This document shows positions 7,011 through 16,713 of a stretch of DNA of 28,441 bases, piece by piece (position 1 is the stretch's first letter; each line of letters begins with the position of its first letter). The notes under the pieces are model-generated. The model did not search any database and had not been told where the DNA came from. It saw only the letters and a list, made by a program, of their open reading frames with translations. Origin of the DNA: an uncultured Oscillospiraceae bacterium (GTDB taxonomy: Bacteria; Bacillota; Clostridia; Oscillospirales; Oscillospiraceae); NCBI GenBank assembly GCA_958426425.1, contig CATZYY010000017.1:1-28441 (forward strand), given 5' to 3'. Position numbers and translations under genes: made by a program.

Positions 7011-7037
7011 GGCAAACCACCCTGCAAAAAAGGACAC

Positions 7038-7066
7038 AAAAAGGACCGCCGATGGCGGTCCTTTTT
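7038..7066 (-). terminator. Terminator between rnhA and nadE
   Basis: A 13-bp stem AAAAAGGACCGCC / GGCGGTCCTTTTT closes on a GAT loop with flanking A- and T-runs. It lies downstream of rnhA on the minus strand. The interval 7067-7255 is AT-richer and holds no gene I can support. Confidence 0.8.
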
Positions 7067-7255
7067 GCTGTGTGTGTTTTAGGAGGGAGAAAACGCATCG
7101 GGTTTGGGAGGACCCTTTGCTTGAGTATAAGATACTAGATAATTTTGACCGAATTATGTTTATCCTGTGAACAGTTTGTGAATGTTTCAGACGAAAACGA
7201 TTGCTTTTTCTCCGGGTACAGACAGTTTTTTACTCTGTTTCCCAAAAATCCGTTT

Positions 7256-7888
7256 TTATTTGTATTTCCGGCTCTCCGCCACCGCCAGTTCGTCACAGCG
7301 GTTGTTGTAGGGGTTTTCGGCGTGGCCCTTGACCCAGTGGGTGCGGACGGTGTGGATTTCACACAATTCCAGCAGCCGCGCCCACAGATCCGGGTTCAGC
7401 GCCGGCTTTTTGTCGGACTTGATCCAGCCCTTGGCCCGCCACCCCTTGGCCCAGCCCTTGTCCAGAGCGTCGATGACGTATTTGGAGTCGGACCACAGGT
7501 CCACGGCGCAGGGCTCCTTTAAAAGCTCCAGGGCGGAGATCACCGCAGTCAGCTCCATGCGGTTGTTGGTGGTGGAGGCCTCTCCCCCGGAGAGCTCCCG
7601 TTTGTGGGGGCCGTACATTAAAATGGCGCCCCAGCCGCCGGGGCCGGGGTTGCCGGAGCAGGCCCCGTCGGTATAGATGGTGACAGTTTTCATCTTCCGT
7701 TGATTCCTTTGAATGATTTTTTTCAATAGCCGGACAGGCATGGTTATGAGTTGGTCAAAAAATTCGTTGGCATAATAGTATCGTGCCCAGTACCGACCGT
7801 ACAACATGGATGTGACGGTCATACACATACTAACATAAAAGAAGGGAATACCTATGACCCACGCAGCGATTTTTTCCAGCAGTTCCAC
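7256..7888 (-). CDS. rnhA: Ribonuclease HI, possibly with an N-terminal membrane-like extension
   Basis: RNase HI cuts RNA in RNA-DNA hybrids. The domain begins at an internal ATG (7693), giving 145 residues. In that numbering it shows YTDGACSGNPGPGGW with Asp9, Glu47 in NRMELTAV, Asp69 in SDSKYV and Asp134 near the end, the four metal-binding acids. The basic RAKGWIKSDKKP loop is also present. The frame stays open for 65 more codons upstream to GTG 7888, encoding WVIGIPFFYVSMCMTVTSML and a basic LLKKIIQRNQRK linker. An extended -10 promoter lies only about 20 bases before this GTG, which favours the long form. RNase HI proteins normally lack such a segment, so start at 7693 remains possible. 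Base composition of the extension is AT-richer than neighbours. Confidence 0.85.
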   Translation of the reverse strand: MELLEKIAAWVIGIPFFYVSMCMTVTSMLYGRYWARYYYANEFFDQLITMPVRLLKKIIQRNQRKMKTVTIYTDGACSGNPGPGGWGAILMYGPHKRELSGGEASTTNNRMELTAVISALELLKEPCAVDLWSDSKYVIDALDKGWAKGWRAKGWIKSDKKPALNPDLWARLLELCEIHTVRTHWVKGHAENPYNNRCDELAVAESRKYK

Positions 7889-7908
7889 AATACCACCCCA
7901 CGGGTGGC

Positions 7909-7917
7909 ATTATACCA
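7909..7917 (-). promoter_or_regulatory. Extended -10 promoter of rnhA
   Basis: TGGTATAAT on the minus strand (TATAAT at 7909-7914) is a full extended -10 with no good -35. Transcription would start near 7902, about a dozen bases before GTG 7888. Confidence 0.5.
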
Positions 7918-7931
7918 TAAATCATTCGTAT

Positions 7932-7964
7932 TTGCATACTAATAGTTATCATATGATAATTATT
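7932..7964 (+). promoter_or_regulatory. Promoter and palindromic operator of the second HTH gene
   Basis: TTGCAT (7932-7937), a 17-bp spacer and GATAAT (7955-7960) drive the HTH gene at 8020. A 24-bp inverted repeat with one mismatched pair (7941-7964) covers the spacer and -10. Autoregulation, and perhaps control of divergent rnhA, is inferred. Confidence 0.55.
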
Positions 7965-8019
7965 AAAGCGTATATTTTCAGAGCACTTCCGTTTACACTC
8001 ATGGTGAGGTGCTTGCCGC

Positions 8020-8256
8020 ATGGAAATCCGCCACTACAAGGAATGGGTCAAAATCGGCCTGAATATTTTATATTACCGAAAAGAACGCCGTCTGACACAA
8101 CAGCAGTTGGCTGACGAATGTGGAGAGGATGGCATCAGCCGGGCCTTTATCCAACGAATTGAAACCGGAGTCAGCTCGTGCAGTATGGACACCTTGATCG
8201 ATATTGCCAAGGCCCTGGATATTCCCCTGTACAAATTATTTGTCTTTAAAGAATGA
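8020..8256 (+). CDS. Small HTH (Cro/C1, XRE-family) transcriptional regulator
   Basis: A 78-residue DNA-binding protein consisting of one Cro/C1 domain. It has LNILYYRKERRLTQQQLADE (first helices, about 13-32), the recognition segment ISRAFIQRIETGVSSCSMDT, and a closing LIDIAKALDIPLYKLF helix. Length and form match the compact SinR/HipB-like group without an effector domain. GAGGTG lies eight bases before the ATG. The gene is AT-richer than its surroundings and sits between rnhA and gyrA, facing gyrA tail to tail and sharing a palindromic terminator with it. The 24-bp repeat in its promoter is the likely binding site. Targets are unknown. Confidence 0.85.
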   Translation: MEIRHYKEWVKIGLNILYYRKERRLTQQQLADECGEDGISRAFIQRIETGVSSCSMDTLIDIAKALDIPLYKLFVFKE

Positions 8257-8281
8257 GAGCGTGGGATCCCACGCTCTCATT
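8252..8281. terminator. Shared bidirectional terminator (30-bp perfect palindrome)
   Basis: Bases 8252-8266 and 8267-8281 are perfect reverse complements centred on GGGATCCC. The palindrome begins inside the stop codon region of the HTH gene and ends seven bases from the gyrA stop. T-runs on the plus side and A-runs on the minus side make it a terminator for both convergent genes. Confidence 0.85.
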
Positions 8282-8287
8282 TCTTTT

Positions 8288-10864
<2,577 letters not shown>

Positions 10865-10910
10865 AAACTTTCGTTCCTCACTCTCTCAAGAGGCATTGAA
10901 CATTCCAATC

Positions 10911-11016
10911 ATTTTTGTCAGGACAATCAGTGCCTCTCCTCGCGGCATAGCCGCTGCGGTCTTCGCTGAAAACATGCCACCGGCATGTTTTCTGAACGCT
11001 GCGACCTGACAAAAAT
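10911..11016. repeat. 106-bp unit with 12-bp terminal inverted repeats
   Basis: ATTTTTGTCAGG (10911-10922) is perfectly inverted at 11005-11016. Inside is an 11-bp hairpin, GAAAACATGCC/GGCATGTTTTC (10968-10978 with 10982-10992). The unit lies between gyrB and gyrA and encodes no protein. It looks like a small non-autonomous palindromic element. Confidence 0.55.
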
Positions 11017-11206
11017 ACATTGACCTAGCCTCGGCCTAACGGAATGGGCCTCGGCAGACCCAACGGCATGATGTTGGGCCAGCCGCCCTGGGCGGCGTCA
11101 CCAGTGCGCACACTGGTGAGGGGAATCTACTGCGCAGCCGTCGGCGGCCATGCCGCCTTACGGATGCGGCGTACCCTTTACGGGTAAAGGGGGAACGAAG
11201 TTCCCT
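11017..11206. repeat. Array of short stem-loops in the gyrB-gyrA spacer
   Basis: Consecutive small inverted repeats tile this stretch: 11059-11078 (CCCAAC/GTTGGG), 11082-11096 (GCCGCC/GGCGGC), 11099-11118 (CACCAGTG/CACTGGTG), 11143-11157 (GGCGGC/GCCGCC), 11174-11191 (CCCTTTA/TAAAGGG) and 11191-11205 (GGGAAC/GTTCCC). GCCTCGGC occurs twice directly (11028 and 11048). No ORF with a ribosome site is present. Confidence 0.6.
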
Positions 11207-11217
11207 CTTTCATCATT

Positions 11218-13167
11218 TTAGTAGTCCAGATTCACCGCGTACTTGGCGTTGCGCTCGATGAATTCCTTTCTGGGCTCCACCTTCTCGCCCATGAGGATGG
11301 TGAAGATCTCGTCGGCGGCCACGGCGTCGTCCAGGGTGATGCGGCGCAGGGTGCGCTTTTCCGGGTCCATGGTGGTCTCCCACAGCTCGTGGGGATTCAT
11401 CTCGCCCAGGCCCTTAAACCGGGAGATGTCTACCTTGGCGTTGGGGTTGTCCCCCCGGAGCTGAGCGGAGATGGCGTCCCGCTCCTCCTCGGAAAAGGCC
11501 AGGCGGGTAGTCTTACCACGGGTCAGCTTAAAGAGGGGCGGCACGGCGGAGTACACATAGCCGTGTTCAATCAATGGCCGCATGAAGCGGAAGAAGAAGG
11601 TCAGCAGCAGCGTCCGGATATGAGAGCCGTCCACATCGGCATCGGCCATGATGATGACCTTGTGATAGCGGAGCTTATTGAGATCAAAGTCTTCTCCAAT
11701 GCCGGCGCCCAGGGCTGTAATGACCGGCTGGAGCTTGTCGTTGCCGTAGACCTTGTCGGCCCGGGCCTTCTCCACGTTCAGCATCTTGCCCCAAAGAGGC
11801 AGAATGGCCTGGAACCGGGAGTCCCGCCCCTGGGTGGCGGAGCCGCCGGCGGAGTCGCCCTCGACGATATAGATTTCTGTCAGTTCAGGGTTATTTTCGT
11901 TGCAGTCCCGCAGCTTGTCCGGCATGGCGGCGCCGCCCAGAGCGGTCTTGCGGCGGATGGACTCTCTTGCCTTTTTGGCGGCCTCCCGGGCTCGGTTGGC
12001 TGTCAGGGCCTTGTCCAGGATCATCCGTCCCACCTGGGGGTTCTCCTCCAGGAAGATGTCCAGCTTTTCCATGACTATCCCGTTGACCAGAGTGCGGATC
12101 TCGCTGTTGCCCAGCTTGGCCTTGGTCTGGCCCTCGAACTGGGCGTCGGTCAGCTTCACGGAGATGACGCAGGTGAGGCCCTCCCGGCAGTCCTCGCCGG
12201 AGACCTTCTCATCGTCTTTGAGCATCTTGATCTTTCGGCCGTAGTTGTTGAGGACCGTGGTCAGTGCCCGCTTGAAGCCCTCCTCGTGCATACCGCCCTC
12301 GGGGGTGTGGACATTGTTGGCGAAGGAGAGGATAGTTTCGTTATAGCCGTCGTTATACTGGAAGGCCACCTCCGCCATGGAGTCGTCCTTCGTACCGGAC
12401 ATATAAATCACATCGCTGTGAAGAGCGTCCTTGCTTTTGTTGAGCCATGTGACAAACTCCCGGATACCGCCGGCATAGCACATGGTGTCCTCCTGCTCCC
12501 TGCCCGGCCGCTTGTCCACGGTACGGATCTTCAGACCGGCGTTCAGGAAGGCCTCTTCCCGCATGCGGGTGTGGAGGGTGTCGTAGCTGTACACCGTATC
12601 CTCAAACATCTCCGGGTCGGGCTTAAAGGTGACGGTGGTTCCGGTGCGGTCCGTAGTACCCACCACGGTCATATCCTGGGTCACATGGCCTCGGGAGAAC
12701 TTCATCTCATAGATCTTGCCGTCCTTGTGGACCTGGACTTCCAGCCACTCGCTCAAGGCGTTGACCACGCTGGCGCCTACACCGTGAAGACCGCCGGAGA
12801 CCTTGTAGCCTCCGCCGCCGAACTTGCCGCCGGCGTGGAGGATGGTGAAGACCACCTCCAGCGCGGGCTTTCCGGTCTGGGCCTGGATATCCACGGGGAT
12901 ACCGCGGCCGTTGTCCACCACCGTGATGGTATCTCCATCGTTAATCTGCACCAGAATATCGGTGCAGTAACCGGCCAGGGCCTCGTCAATGGCGTTGTCC
13001 ACGATCTCATAGACCAGATGGTGCAATCCCGAGGTGGAGGTAGAGCCGATATACATACCGGGGCGCTTTCGCACCGCCTCCAGCCCCTCCAGCACCTGGA
13101 TTTCCGAGGCGTCGTACTCGTTTTCCGCGTCCACTGCCGTGGAGCGCAGGATCTCGTTTTCTTCCAT
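11218..13167 (-). CDS. gyrB: DNA gyrase subunit B
   Basis: The 649-residue ATPase subunit of gyrase. The GHKL ATPase domain starts with EGLEAVRKRPGMYIGSTS and has the Mg-binding helix YEIVDNAIDEALAGY, DNGRGIPVD and the GGLHGVGASVVNALS loop. The Toprim domain has EGDSAGG from Glu436 and DADVDGSHIRTLLLTFFFR, which hold the catalytic metal for strand cleavage. The C-terminal FKGLGEMNPHELWETTMDP is the GyrA-contact region. ATG 13167 (MEENEILRST) is chosen; the AAGGAG lies 11 bases upstream, a little far. The frame is open 29 codons further but that part looks non-coding. It is downstream of recF-remB in the origin cluster, with gyrA following. Confidence 0.97.
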   Translation of the reverse strand: MEENEILRSTAVDAENEYDASEIQVLEGLEAVRKRPGMYIGSTSTSGLHHLVYEIVDNAIDEALAGYCTDILVQINDGDTITVVDNGRGIPVDIQAQTGKPALEVVFTILHAGGKFGGGGYKVSGGLHGVGASVVNALSEWLEVQVHKDGKIYEMKFSRGHVTQDMTVVGTTDRTGTTVTFKPDPEMFEDTVYSYDTLHTRMREEAFLNAGLKIRTVDKRPGREQEDTMCYAGGIREFVTWLNKSKDALHSDVIYMSGTKDDSMAEVAFQYNDGYNETILSFANNVHTPEGGMHEEGFKRALTTVLNNYGRKIKMLKDDEKVSGEDCREGLTCVISVKLTDAQFEGQTKAKLGNSEIRTLVNGIVMEKLDIFLEENPQVGRMILDKALTANRAREAAKKARESIRRKTALGGAAMPDKLRDCNENNPELTEIYIVEGDSAGGSATQGRDSRFQAILPLWGKMLNVEKARADKVYGNDKLQPVITALGAGIGEDFDLNKLRYHKVIIMADADVDGSHIRTLLLTFFFRFMRPLIEHGYVYSAVPPLFKLTRGKTTRLAFSEEERDAISAQLRGDNPNAKVDISRFKGLGEMNPHELWETTMDPEKRTLRRITLDDAVAADEIFTILMGEKVEPRKEFIERNAKYAVNLDY

Positions 13168-13262
13168 AAATTGAATAACTCCTTCCGTGACAAGGCAAGA
13201 AGAGCCGGGCCGGAGCCTTTTCCGGCCCGTTTCTCCTTGCCCTGTAACAAACAATCAAAGCA

Positions 13263-13589
13263 TCAGCGTTTTGGGACTCTTCTCCCCAGCAGGCGGCAGG
13301 CCATGGTAGCGACCACTGAGCCCAACAGCAGCGCAAAACAAAGCCACCATCCAAATAAAGGCAGCAGTCGGTCCCAGCCGGTGATGGTCCAGCAGCCAAC
13401 CTCCCCGGCCAGCAGGCCCGGAAGCGCCGGAAAAATCAAAGCGCTCCTCGGGGCCTTTTTCAATACCGTCTATTGGATCAAAAAACCTAGGACGAAAAAG
13501 ACCCAGAAAATCCAGCACAGGAATTTTCACGACAGAAAGGGGACCTGGAGCAGTCCGTTCTCCAAAGCTTGACAAACAGCAAGCTGCAT
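13263..13589 (-). pseudogene. Small membrane-protein gene broken by two in-frame stops
   Basis: After the remB stop, GGGGAG and ATG (13587-13589) open a reading frame of 109 codons. It is interrupted by TGA at codon 21 and TAG at codon 40, then stays open for 66 codons to TGA at 13263. Read through, it gives a hydrophobic FLCWIFWVFFVLGFLI segment and, further on, LLPLFGWWLCFALLLGSVVA with a basic end. By a hand count, third-position GC is about 75% in the 66-codon tail, higher than in the overlapping open frame, which also lacks a start and ribosome site. I do not recognise the family. A separate 66-residue peptide from TTG 13463 is the alternative. Confidence 0.5.
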
Positions 13590-13602
13590 AGAGGTTCTCC
13601 CC

Positions 13603-13869
13603 TTAGATTTCCAGCTTCCCGCTCTCCGCTCGGTTTTTCAGCGTGGCGGGATTCAGCTGACTCAGATACACAATCTGCCGGTGGTATGGATGGTCGCAGA
13701 CCACAAAGGATTTGGGAATGTCGCCGGACACGTCCAGTACCACGCCCTCTTTTTCCGCCGCAGACAGATACTCCCGGGTGCGCTTTTCATAGCTGCACTT
13801 GTCCAAGTCAAAGATGCCGATGACCCGCCGCTCCGGCACGATTTCATTTTGACCCAGATGCAGGTACAT
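13603..13869 (-). CDS. remB: Extracellular matrix regulator RemB / DUF370-type protein
   Basis: An 88-residue protein starting MYLHLGQNEIVPERRVIGIF and continuing DLDKCSYEKRTREYL. This N terminus and its place between recF and gyrB match YaaB/RemB of Bacillus subtilis, a small DNA-binding regulator that helps activate matrix genes; the role in Clostridia is not established. Start ATG 13869 follows GGGGAGAGGGG and gives the conserved N terminus. The frame is open 35 codons further upstream, but that part does not look like the family. It lies 160 bases after recF. The likely next gene of the operon (13263-13589) is broken. Confidence 0.88.
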   Translation of the reverse strand: MYLHLGQNEIVPERRVIGIFDLDKCSYEKRTREYLSAAEKEGVVLDVSGDIPKSFVVCDHPYHRQIVYLSQLNPATLKNRAESGKLEI

Positions 13870-14029
13870 CCCCTCTCCCCTTTCCAAAAAGCCCCTGAAC
13901 AGTCCACAATGTTGATAAGCACATGGAGAAAAAGCCGCTTTTTTAAAAGTTAAACCCCATAAAACCGCTCTCAATCACGCCGTTGACGGCCGCCCGTCAT
14001 TTTCACAGGACTACTTGTTCAACAGCCTT

Positions 14030-15133
14030 TCACACCAGGGAACCTCCGTGCACGTGCAGCACCTTGCCGCCCAGCATAGCCGGCAGCCGGTCGTCCTCAC
14101 AGCAGGTAATAAACACCTGCCCGCCGGCAATGCGGTTCAAGACAAACTCCTGCCGTTTTGGGTCCAGCTCGCTGAGAACATCGTCCAGCAGCAGCACCGG
14201 ATACTCCTCCGTGGCATTTTTGTAGATCTCCCGCTCCGCCAGCTTCATAGACAGTGCCGCCGTCCGGGTCTGACCCTGGGAGGCAAAGCTTTTGGCTTCC
14301 CGGCCATCAATGGACACCAGCAGATCGTCCTTATGAGGCCCCGACAGGCACAGCCGGGAGGCCCGCTCTGCCGCCTGGTGGGATTCCATATGACCGCGGA
14401 GCTGATCAGTAAGCACCATCAGATCTGCCGCCGGGTCCGTGACGGCGGAGACTGTCTGGTATTGAATGGACAGCTCCTCTTTTCCGCCGGAACACTCCCG
14501 GTGGTGCAGGGCGGCATACTGATTCAAGGCCGCGGTAAACTGCTGCCGGTAGTGAATCAATACTGCGCCGAAACGAATCAGCTGCTCGTTGAACTCCGGC
14601 AGCATTTCCAGAAGGTCCGGCCGCTCTTCGCTGTCCCGGAGAATCCGGGTCTTGTGGTCGTAGGCCCGGTTATAGGCCGTCAGGGCAGCGGCATACCGGG
14701 GCCGCAGCTGACAAAGGGCCGTATCCATGAACTTCCGCCGCGCGGCGGCCCCCTCCCGAATCAAAAACAGATCTTCCGGGCAAAAGAACACCGTATGATA
14801 TACCTGAGTGAGGGCAGCGCCGTTTTTGGCGCTCACCTGATTGACGGAGAGCTTTCGCCGCCGGTCCCGGTACAGCTCCGCCCGAACCCGGAAATCCCGC
14901 TGCCGGGAGAATACCCGGGCCTCCAGCAAGGATTCCTGGGCATCAAAGGCGATCATCTCCCGGTCAGTCCTGGCCCTTGGAGATTTTCCGCAGGACAGAT
15001 AGACAATGGCCTCCAGCAGATTTGTCTTGCCCTGGGCGTTCTCTCCGAAAATTACATTGCAGTCCGGGTGAAAGTCCACGGTCTCAGATCGATAATTCCG
15101 GAAATTCCGCAGCTCCAGGCCGTCAATCCGCAT
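14030..15133 (-). CDS. recF: DNA replication and repair protein RecF
   Basis: A 367-residue SMC-like ATPase that, with RecO and RecR, loads RecA at gaps in single-stranded DNA. Its N terminus MRIDGLELRNFRNY is typical. The Walker A is GENAQGKT at 30-37, followed by NLLEAIVYLSCGKSPR. The C-terminal part holds an ABC signature-like LSMKLAERE segment and Walker B/D-loop VLLLDDVLSELDPKRQ. Length is normal. The ATG at 15131-15133 overlaps the end of the S4 gene by 11 bases, so the two are translationally coupled. It follows dnaN in the conserved dnaA-dnaN-S4-recF order. Confidence 0.97.
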   Translation of the reverse strand: MRIDGLELRNFRNYRSETVDFHPDCNVIFGENAQGKTNLLEAIVYLSCGKSPRARTDREMIAFDAQESLLEARVFSRQRDFRVRAELYRDRRRKLSVNQVSAKNGAALTQVYHTVFFCPEDLFLIREGAAARRKFMDTALCQLRPRYAAALTAYNRAYDHKTRILRDSEERPDLLEMLPEFNEQLIRFGAVLIHYRQQFTAALNQYAALHHRECSGGKEELSIQYQTVSAVTDPAADLMVLTDQLRGHMESHQAAERASRLCLSGPHKDDLLVSIDGREAKSFASQGQTRTAALSMKLAEREIYKNATEEYPVLLLDDVLSELDPKRQEFVLNRIAGGQVFITCCEDDRLPAMLGGKVLHVHGGSLV

Positions 15134-15338
15134 AGGTCACCGTATAGTGCTCTCCATGGAAGCACACGTCGTCTCCCGGACGGATTTTCTTTCCCCGCAT
15201 GGTGCACACTTCGCCGCCTACCGTGACCTCTCCGGCCTGAATCCGCTCCTTGGCCTCGCCGCCGGTCTCCACCAGGTTGGCGAATTTGAGAAGATCCTGG
15301 AGCTTGATGAACTCTGTCGTAATGGTAATGATCTTCAT
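15123..15338 (-). CDS. yaaA: S4-domain RNA-binding protein (YaaA/RlbA type)
   Basis: A 71-residue single S4 domain: EFIKLQDLLKFANLVETGGEAK then the RNA-binding turn IQAGEVTVGGEVCTMRGKKI, with a final beta segment RPGDDVCFHGEHYTV. This small protein lies between dnaN and recF in most Firmicutes. It is linked to the ribosome (large-subunit assembly), although its exact role is poorly known. It starts four bases after the dnaN stop and overlaps recF by 11 bases, showing tight coupling in the origin operon. Confidence 0.93.
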   Translation of the reverse strand: MKIITITTEFIKLQDLLKFANLVETGGEAKERIQAGEVTVGGEVCTMRGKKIRPGDDVCFHGEHYTVTYAD

Positions 15339-15342
15339 GGCG

Positions 15343-16458
15343 TCACTCCGCGCTCTTCAGGCGCACTGGCAGCACCATGTAGAGGAAGTTCTCCTCTCCC
15401 TCTGTGGGGACGATGATGGCCGGGGACACGCCGGTATTCAGCTCAATCCGCACCGTATCCGCCGGAGCGTACCGCAGGGCCTCCATCAAATAGCGGTTGT
15501 TGAAGCCGATCTCCAGTCCCGCGCCGTCGCCGCTGAGACGGCAAACGTCCTTGGCTTCGCCGTTTCCGGTTTTGGCGGAGAGAATCACTTTGTCATGGTC
15601 GAACAGGCACCGGACCGGGCTCTTCTGCTTTTCGGAGATCACCACGGAGACACGGTCAATGCTCTCGATCAGGCTCTTGGTGTCGGCGATCAGGGTGATG
15701 GGGTTTTTCCTGGGGATGGCGTTCTTGTAATCCAGGAATTCACCCTCCAGCCGGCGGCAGATCAGCTCCGTGGCGCCCACTTCAAATAAGATGTGGCTCT
15801 TGCCCAGGGTGACGGAGGCAAGGTCCTCGCTGTCGGCGCAGATGCTCTTAACCTCGTTCAAAGCGGCGCCCGGCGCCACAAAGGAAAAGGCGCCTCCGTC
15901 AATTTTTTCCAGGGGCTCCCGGCGGACAGCTAGGCGGAATCCGTCCACCGCCACCATGGTAAGGCCCTTGTCGCTGATTTCAAAAAGGGCGCCGGTGTGA
16001 ATGGGGCGGCTTTCGTTATTGGATACAGCGAAGGCGGTTTCCTCGATCATGGCCCGCAGGGTTTTCTGCTGAATGGCCACGGAAAAATCGTCTTCAACGT
16101 TGGGCAGTTCCGGATAGTCTGCGGCGGACAGACCAAGAATGTCAAAATCCGCGTCACCGCAGTTCAGGTGTACCACCTGCCGCTCGTCGGCGGAGAAGGT
16201 GATGACATCGTCCGGCATCCGGCGGATGATGTCGCCGAAGAGGCGGGCGTTCAGTACCAGCTCTCCCTCCCCGGTGACATCGGCGGGAATGCGGGTGCGG
16301 ATGCCGGTCTGCAGATTATAGCCGGAGACAATCAGCTCCGTGTCGGCCCGCAGCAGCAGGCCCTCCAGGGCTGGGATGGAGCTCTTTTGCGCCACGGCCC
16401 GGCTGGTGACGGCAATGGCGCTTTGCAGCAGGGCCTTTTCGCAGGAGAATTTCATCAT
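15343..16458 (-). CDS. dnaN: DNA polymerase III beta subunit (sliding clamp)
   Basis: A 371-residue clamp built of three similar domains, forming a dimeric ring that holds the replicative polymerase on DNA. It begins MMKFSCEKALLQSAIAVTSRAV and includes the typical GLLLRADTELIVSGYNLQTG of domain 1, RVSVVISEKQKSPVR in domain 3 and a C-terminal hydrophobic-pocket strand YMVLPVRLK that binds partner peptides. Two consecutive ATG codons are possible; the first (16458) has AGGAA about eight bases upstream. It lies 255 bases after dnaA across the DnaA-box region. Confidence 0.98.
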   Translation of the reverse strand: MMKFSCEKALLQSAIAVTSRAVAQKSSIPALEGLLLRADTELIVSGYNLQTGIRTRIPADVTGEGELVLNARLFGDIIRRMPDDVITFSADERQVVHLNCGDADFDILGLSAADYPELPNVEDDFSVAIQQKTLRAMIEETAFAVSNNESRPIHTGALFEISDKGLTMVAVDGFRLAVRREPLEKIDGGAFSFVAPGAALNEVKSICADSEDLASVTLGKSHILFEVGATELICRRLEGEFLDYKNAIPRKNPITLIADTKSLIESIDRVSVVISEKQKSPVRCLFDHDKVILSAKTGNGEAKDVCRLSGDGAGLEIGFNNRYLMEALRYAPADTVRIELNTGVSPAIIVPTEGEENFLYMVLPVRLKSAE

Positions 16459-16505
16459 AGGGACGCTTCCTCTCTATATGTGGGATTTCGGCGCAGGGCC
16501 GGTCT

Positions 16506-16689
16506 TTTTAAGAGAAAAGAATCAATATTTTAGAAAAAGCAGCAGCAGAGACAAAAGCTGTGGAAAAAAGGGGGAAAGGCTTGCAGGGACTGATTTTTTT
16601 CCTCCACGGAAGAAGTGGATAAGTTGCATGGCTTTTCCACGGCTGTTTTGAAAGGCGCGTTTTCCACAGGAAAGTTTTCCTTTTCCACA
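16506..16689. other. oriC: Origin of replication segment (oriC): DnaA boxes and AT-rich unwinding candidate
   Basis: Between dnaA and dnaN are five near-consensus DnaA boxes: 16559-16567 (TGTGGAAAA), 16614-16622 (AGTGGATAA), 16633-16641 (TTTTCCACG), 16660-16668 and 16681-16689 (both TTTTCCACA). An AT-rich stretch (16506-16540) lies on the dnaN side. Between it and the first box, TAG-AAA-AAG-CAG-CAG-CAG (16531-16548) resembles a DnaA-trio run. The arrangement resembles the dnaA-dnaN part of the bipartite origin of Bacillus. Confidence 0.75.
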
Positions 16690-16713
16690 GAGTTTGTTGG
16701 AAAATGTCTATGC

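Noticed and set aside
11389..13572. 727-codon open frame on the plus strand
   Set aside because: It is antisense to gyrB and an artefact of high GC at third positions.
13255..13575. 106-codon open frame overlapping the broken membrane gene
   Set aside because: It is the remB frame after its stop, starts only at a TTG without ribosome site, and third-position GC is low in its first half. Kept only as the alternative to the pseudogene call.
13870..13974. 35-codon N-terminal extension of RemB
   Set aside because: The family begins at MYLHLGQNE, and a ribosome site precedes that ATG.
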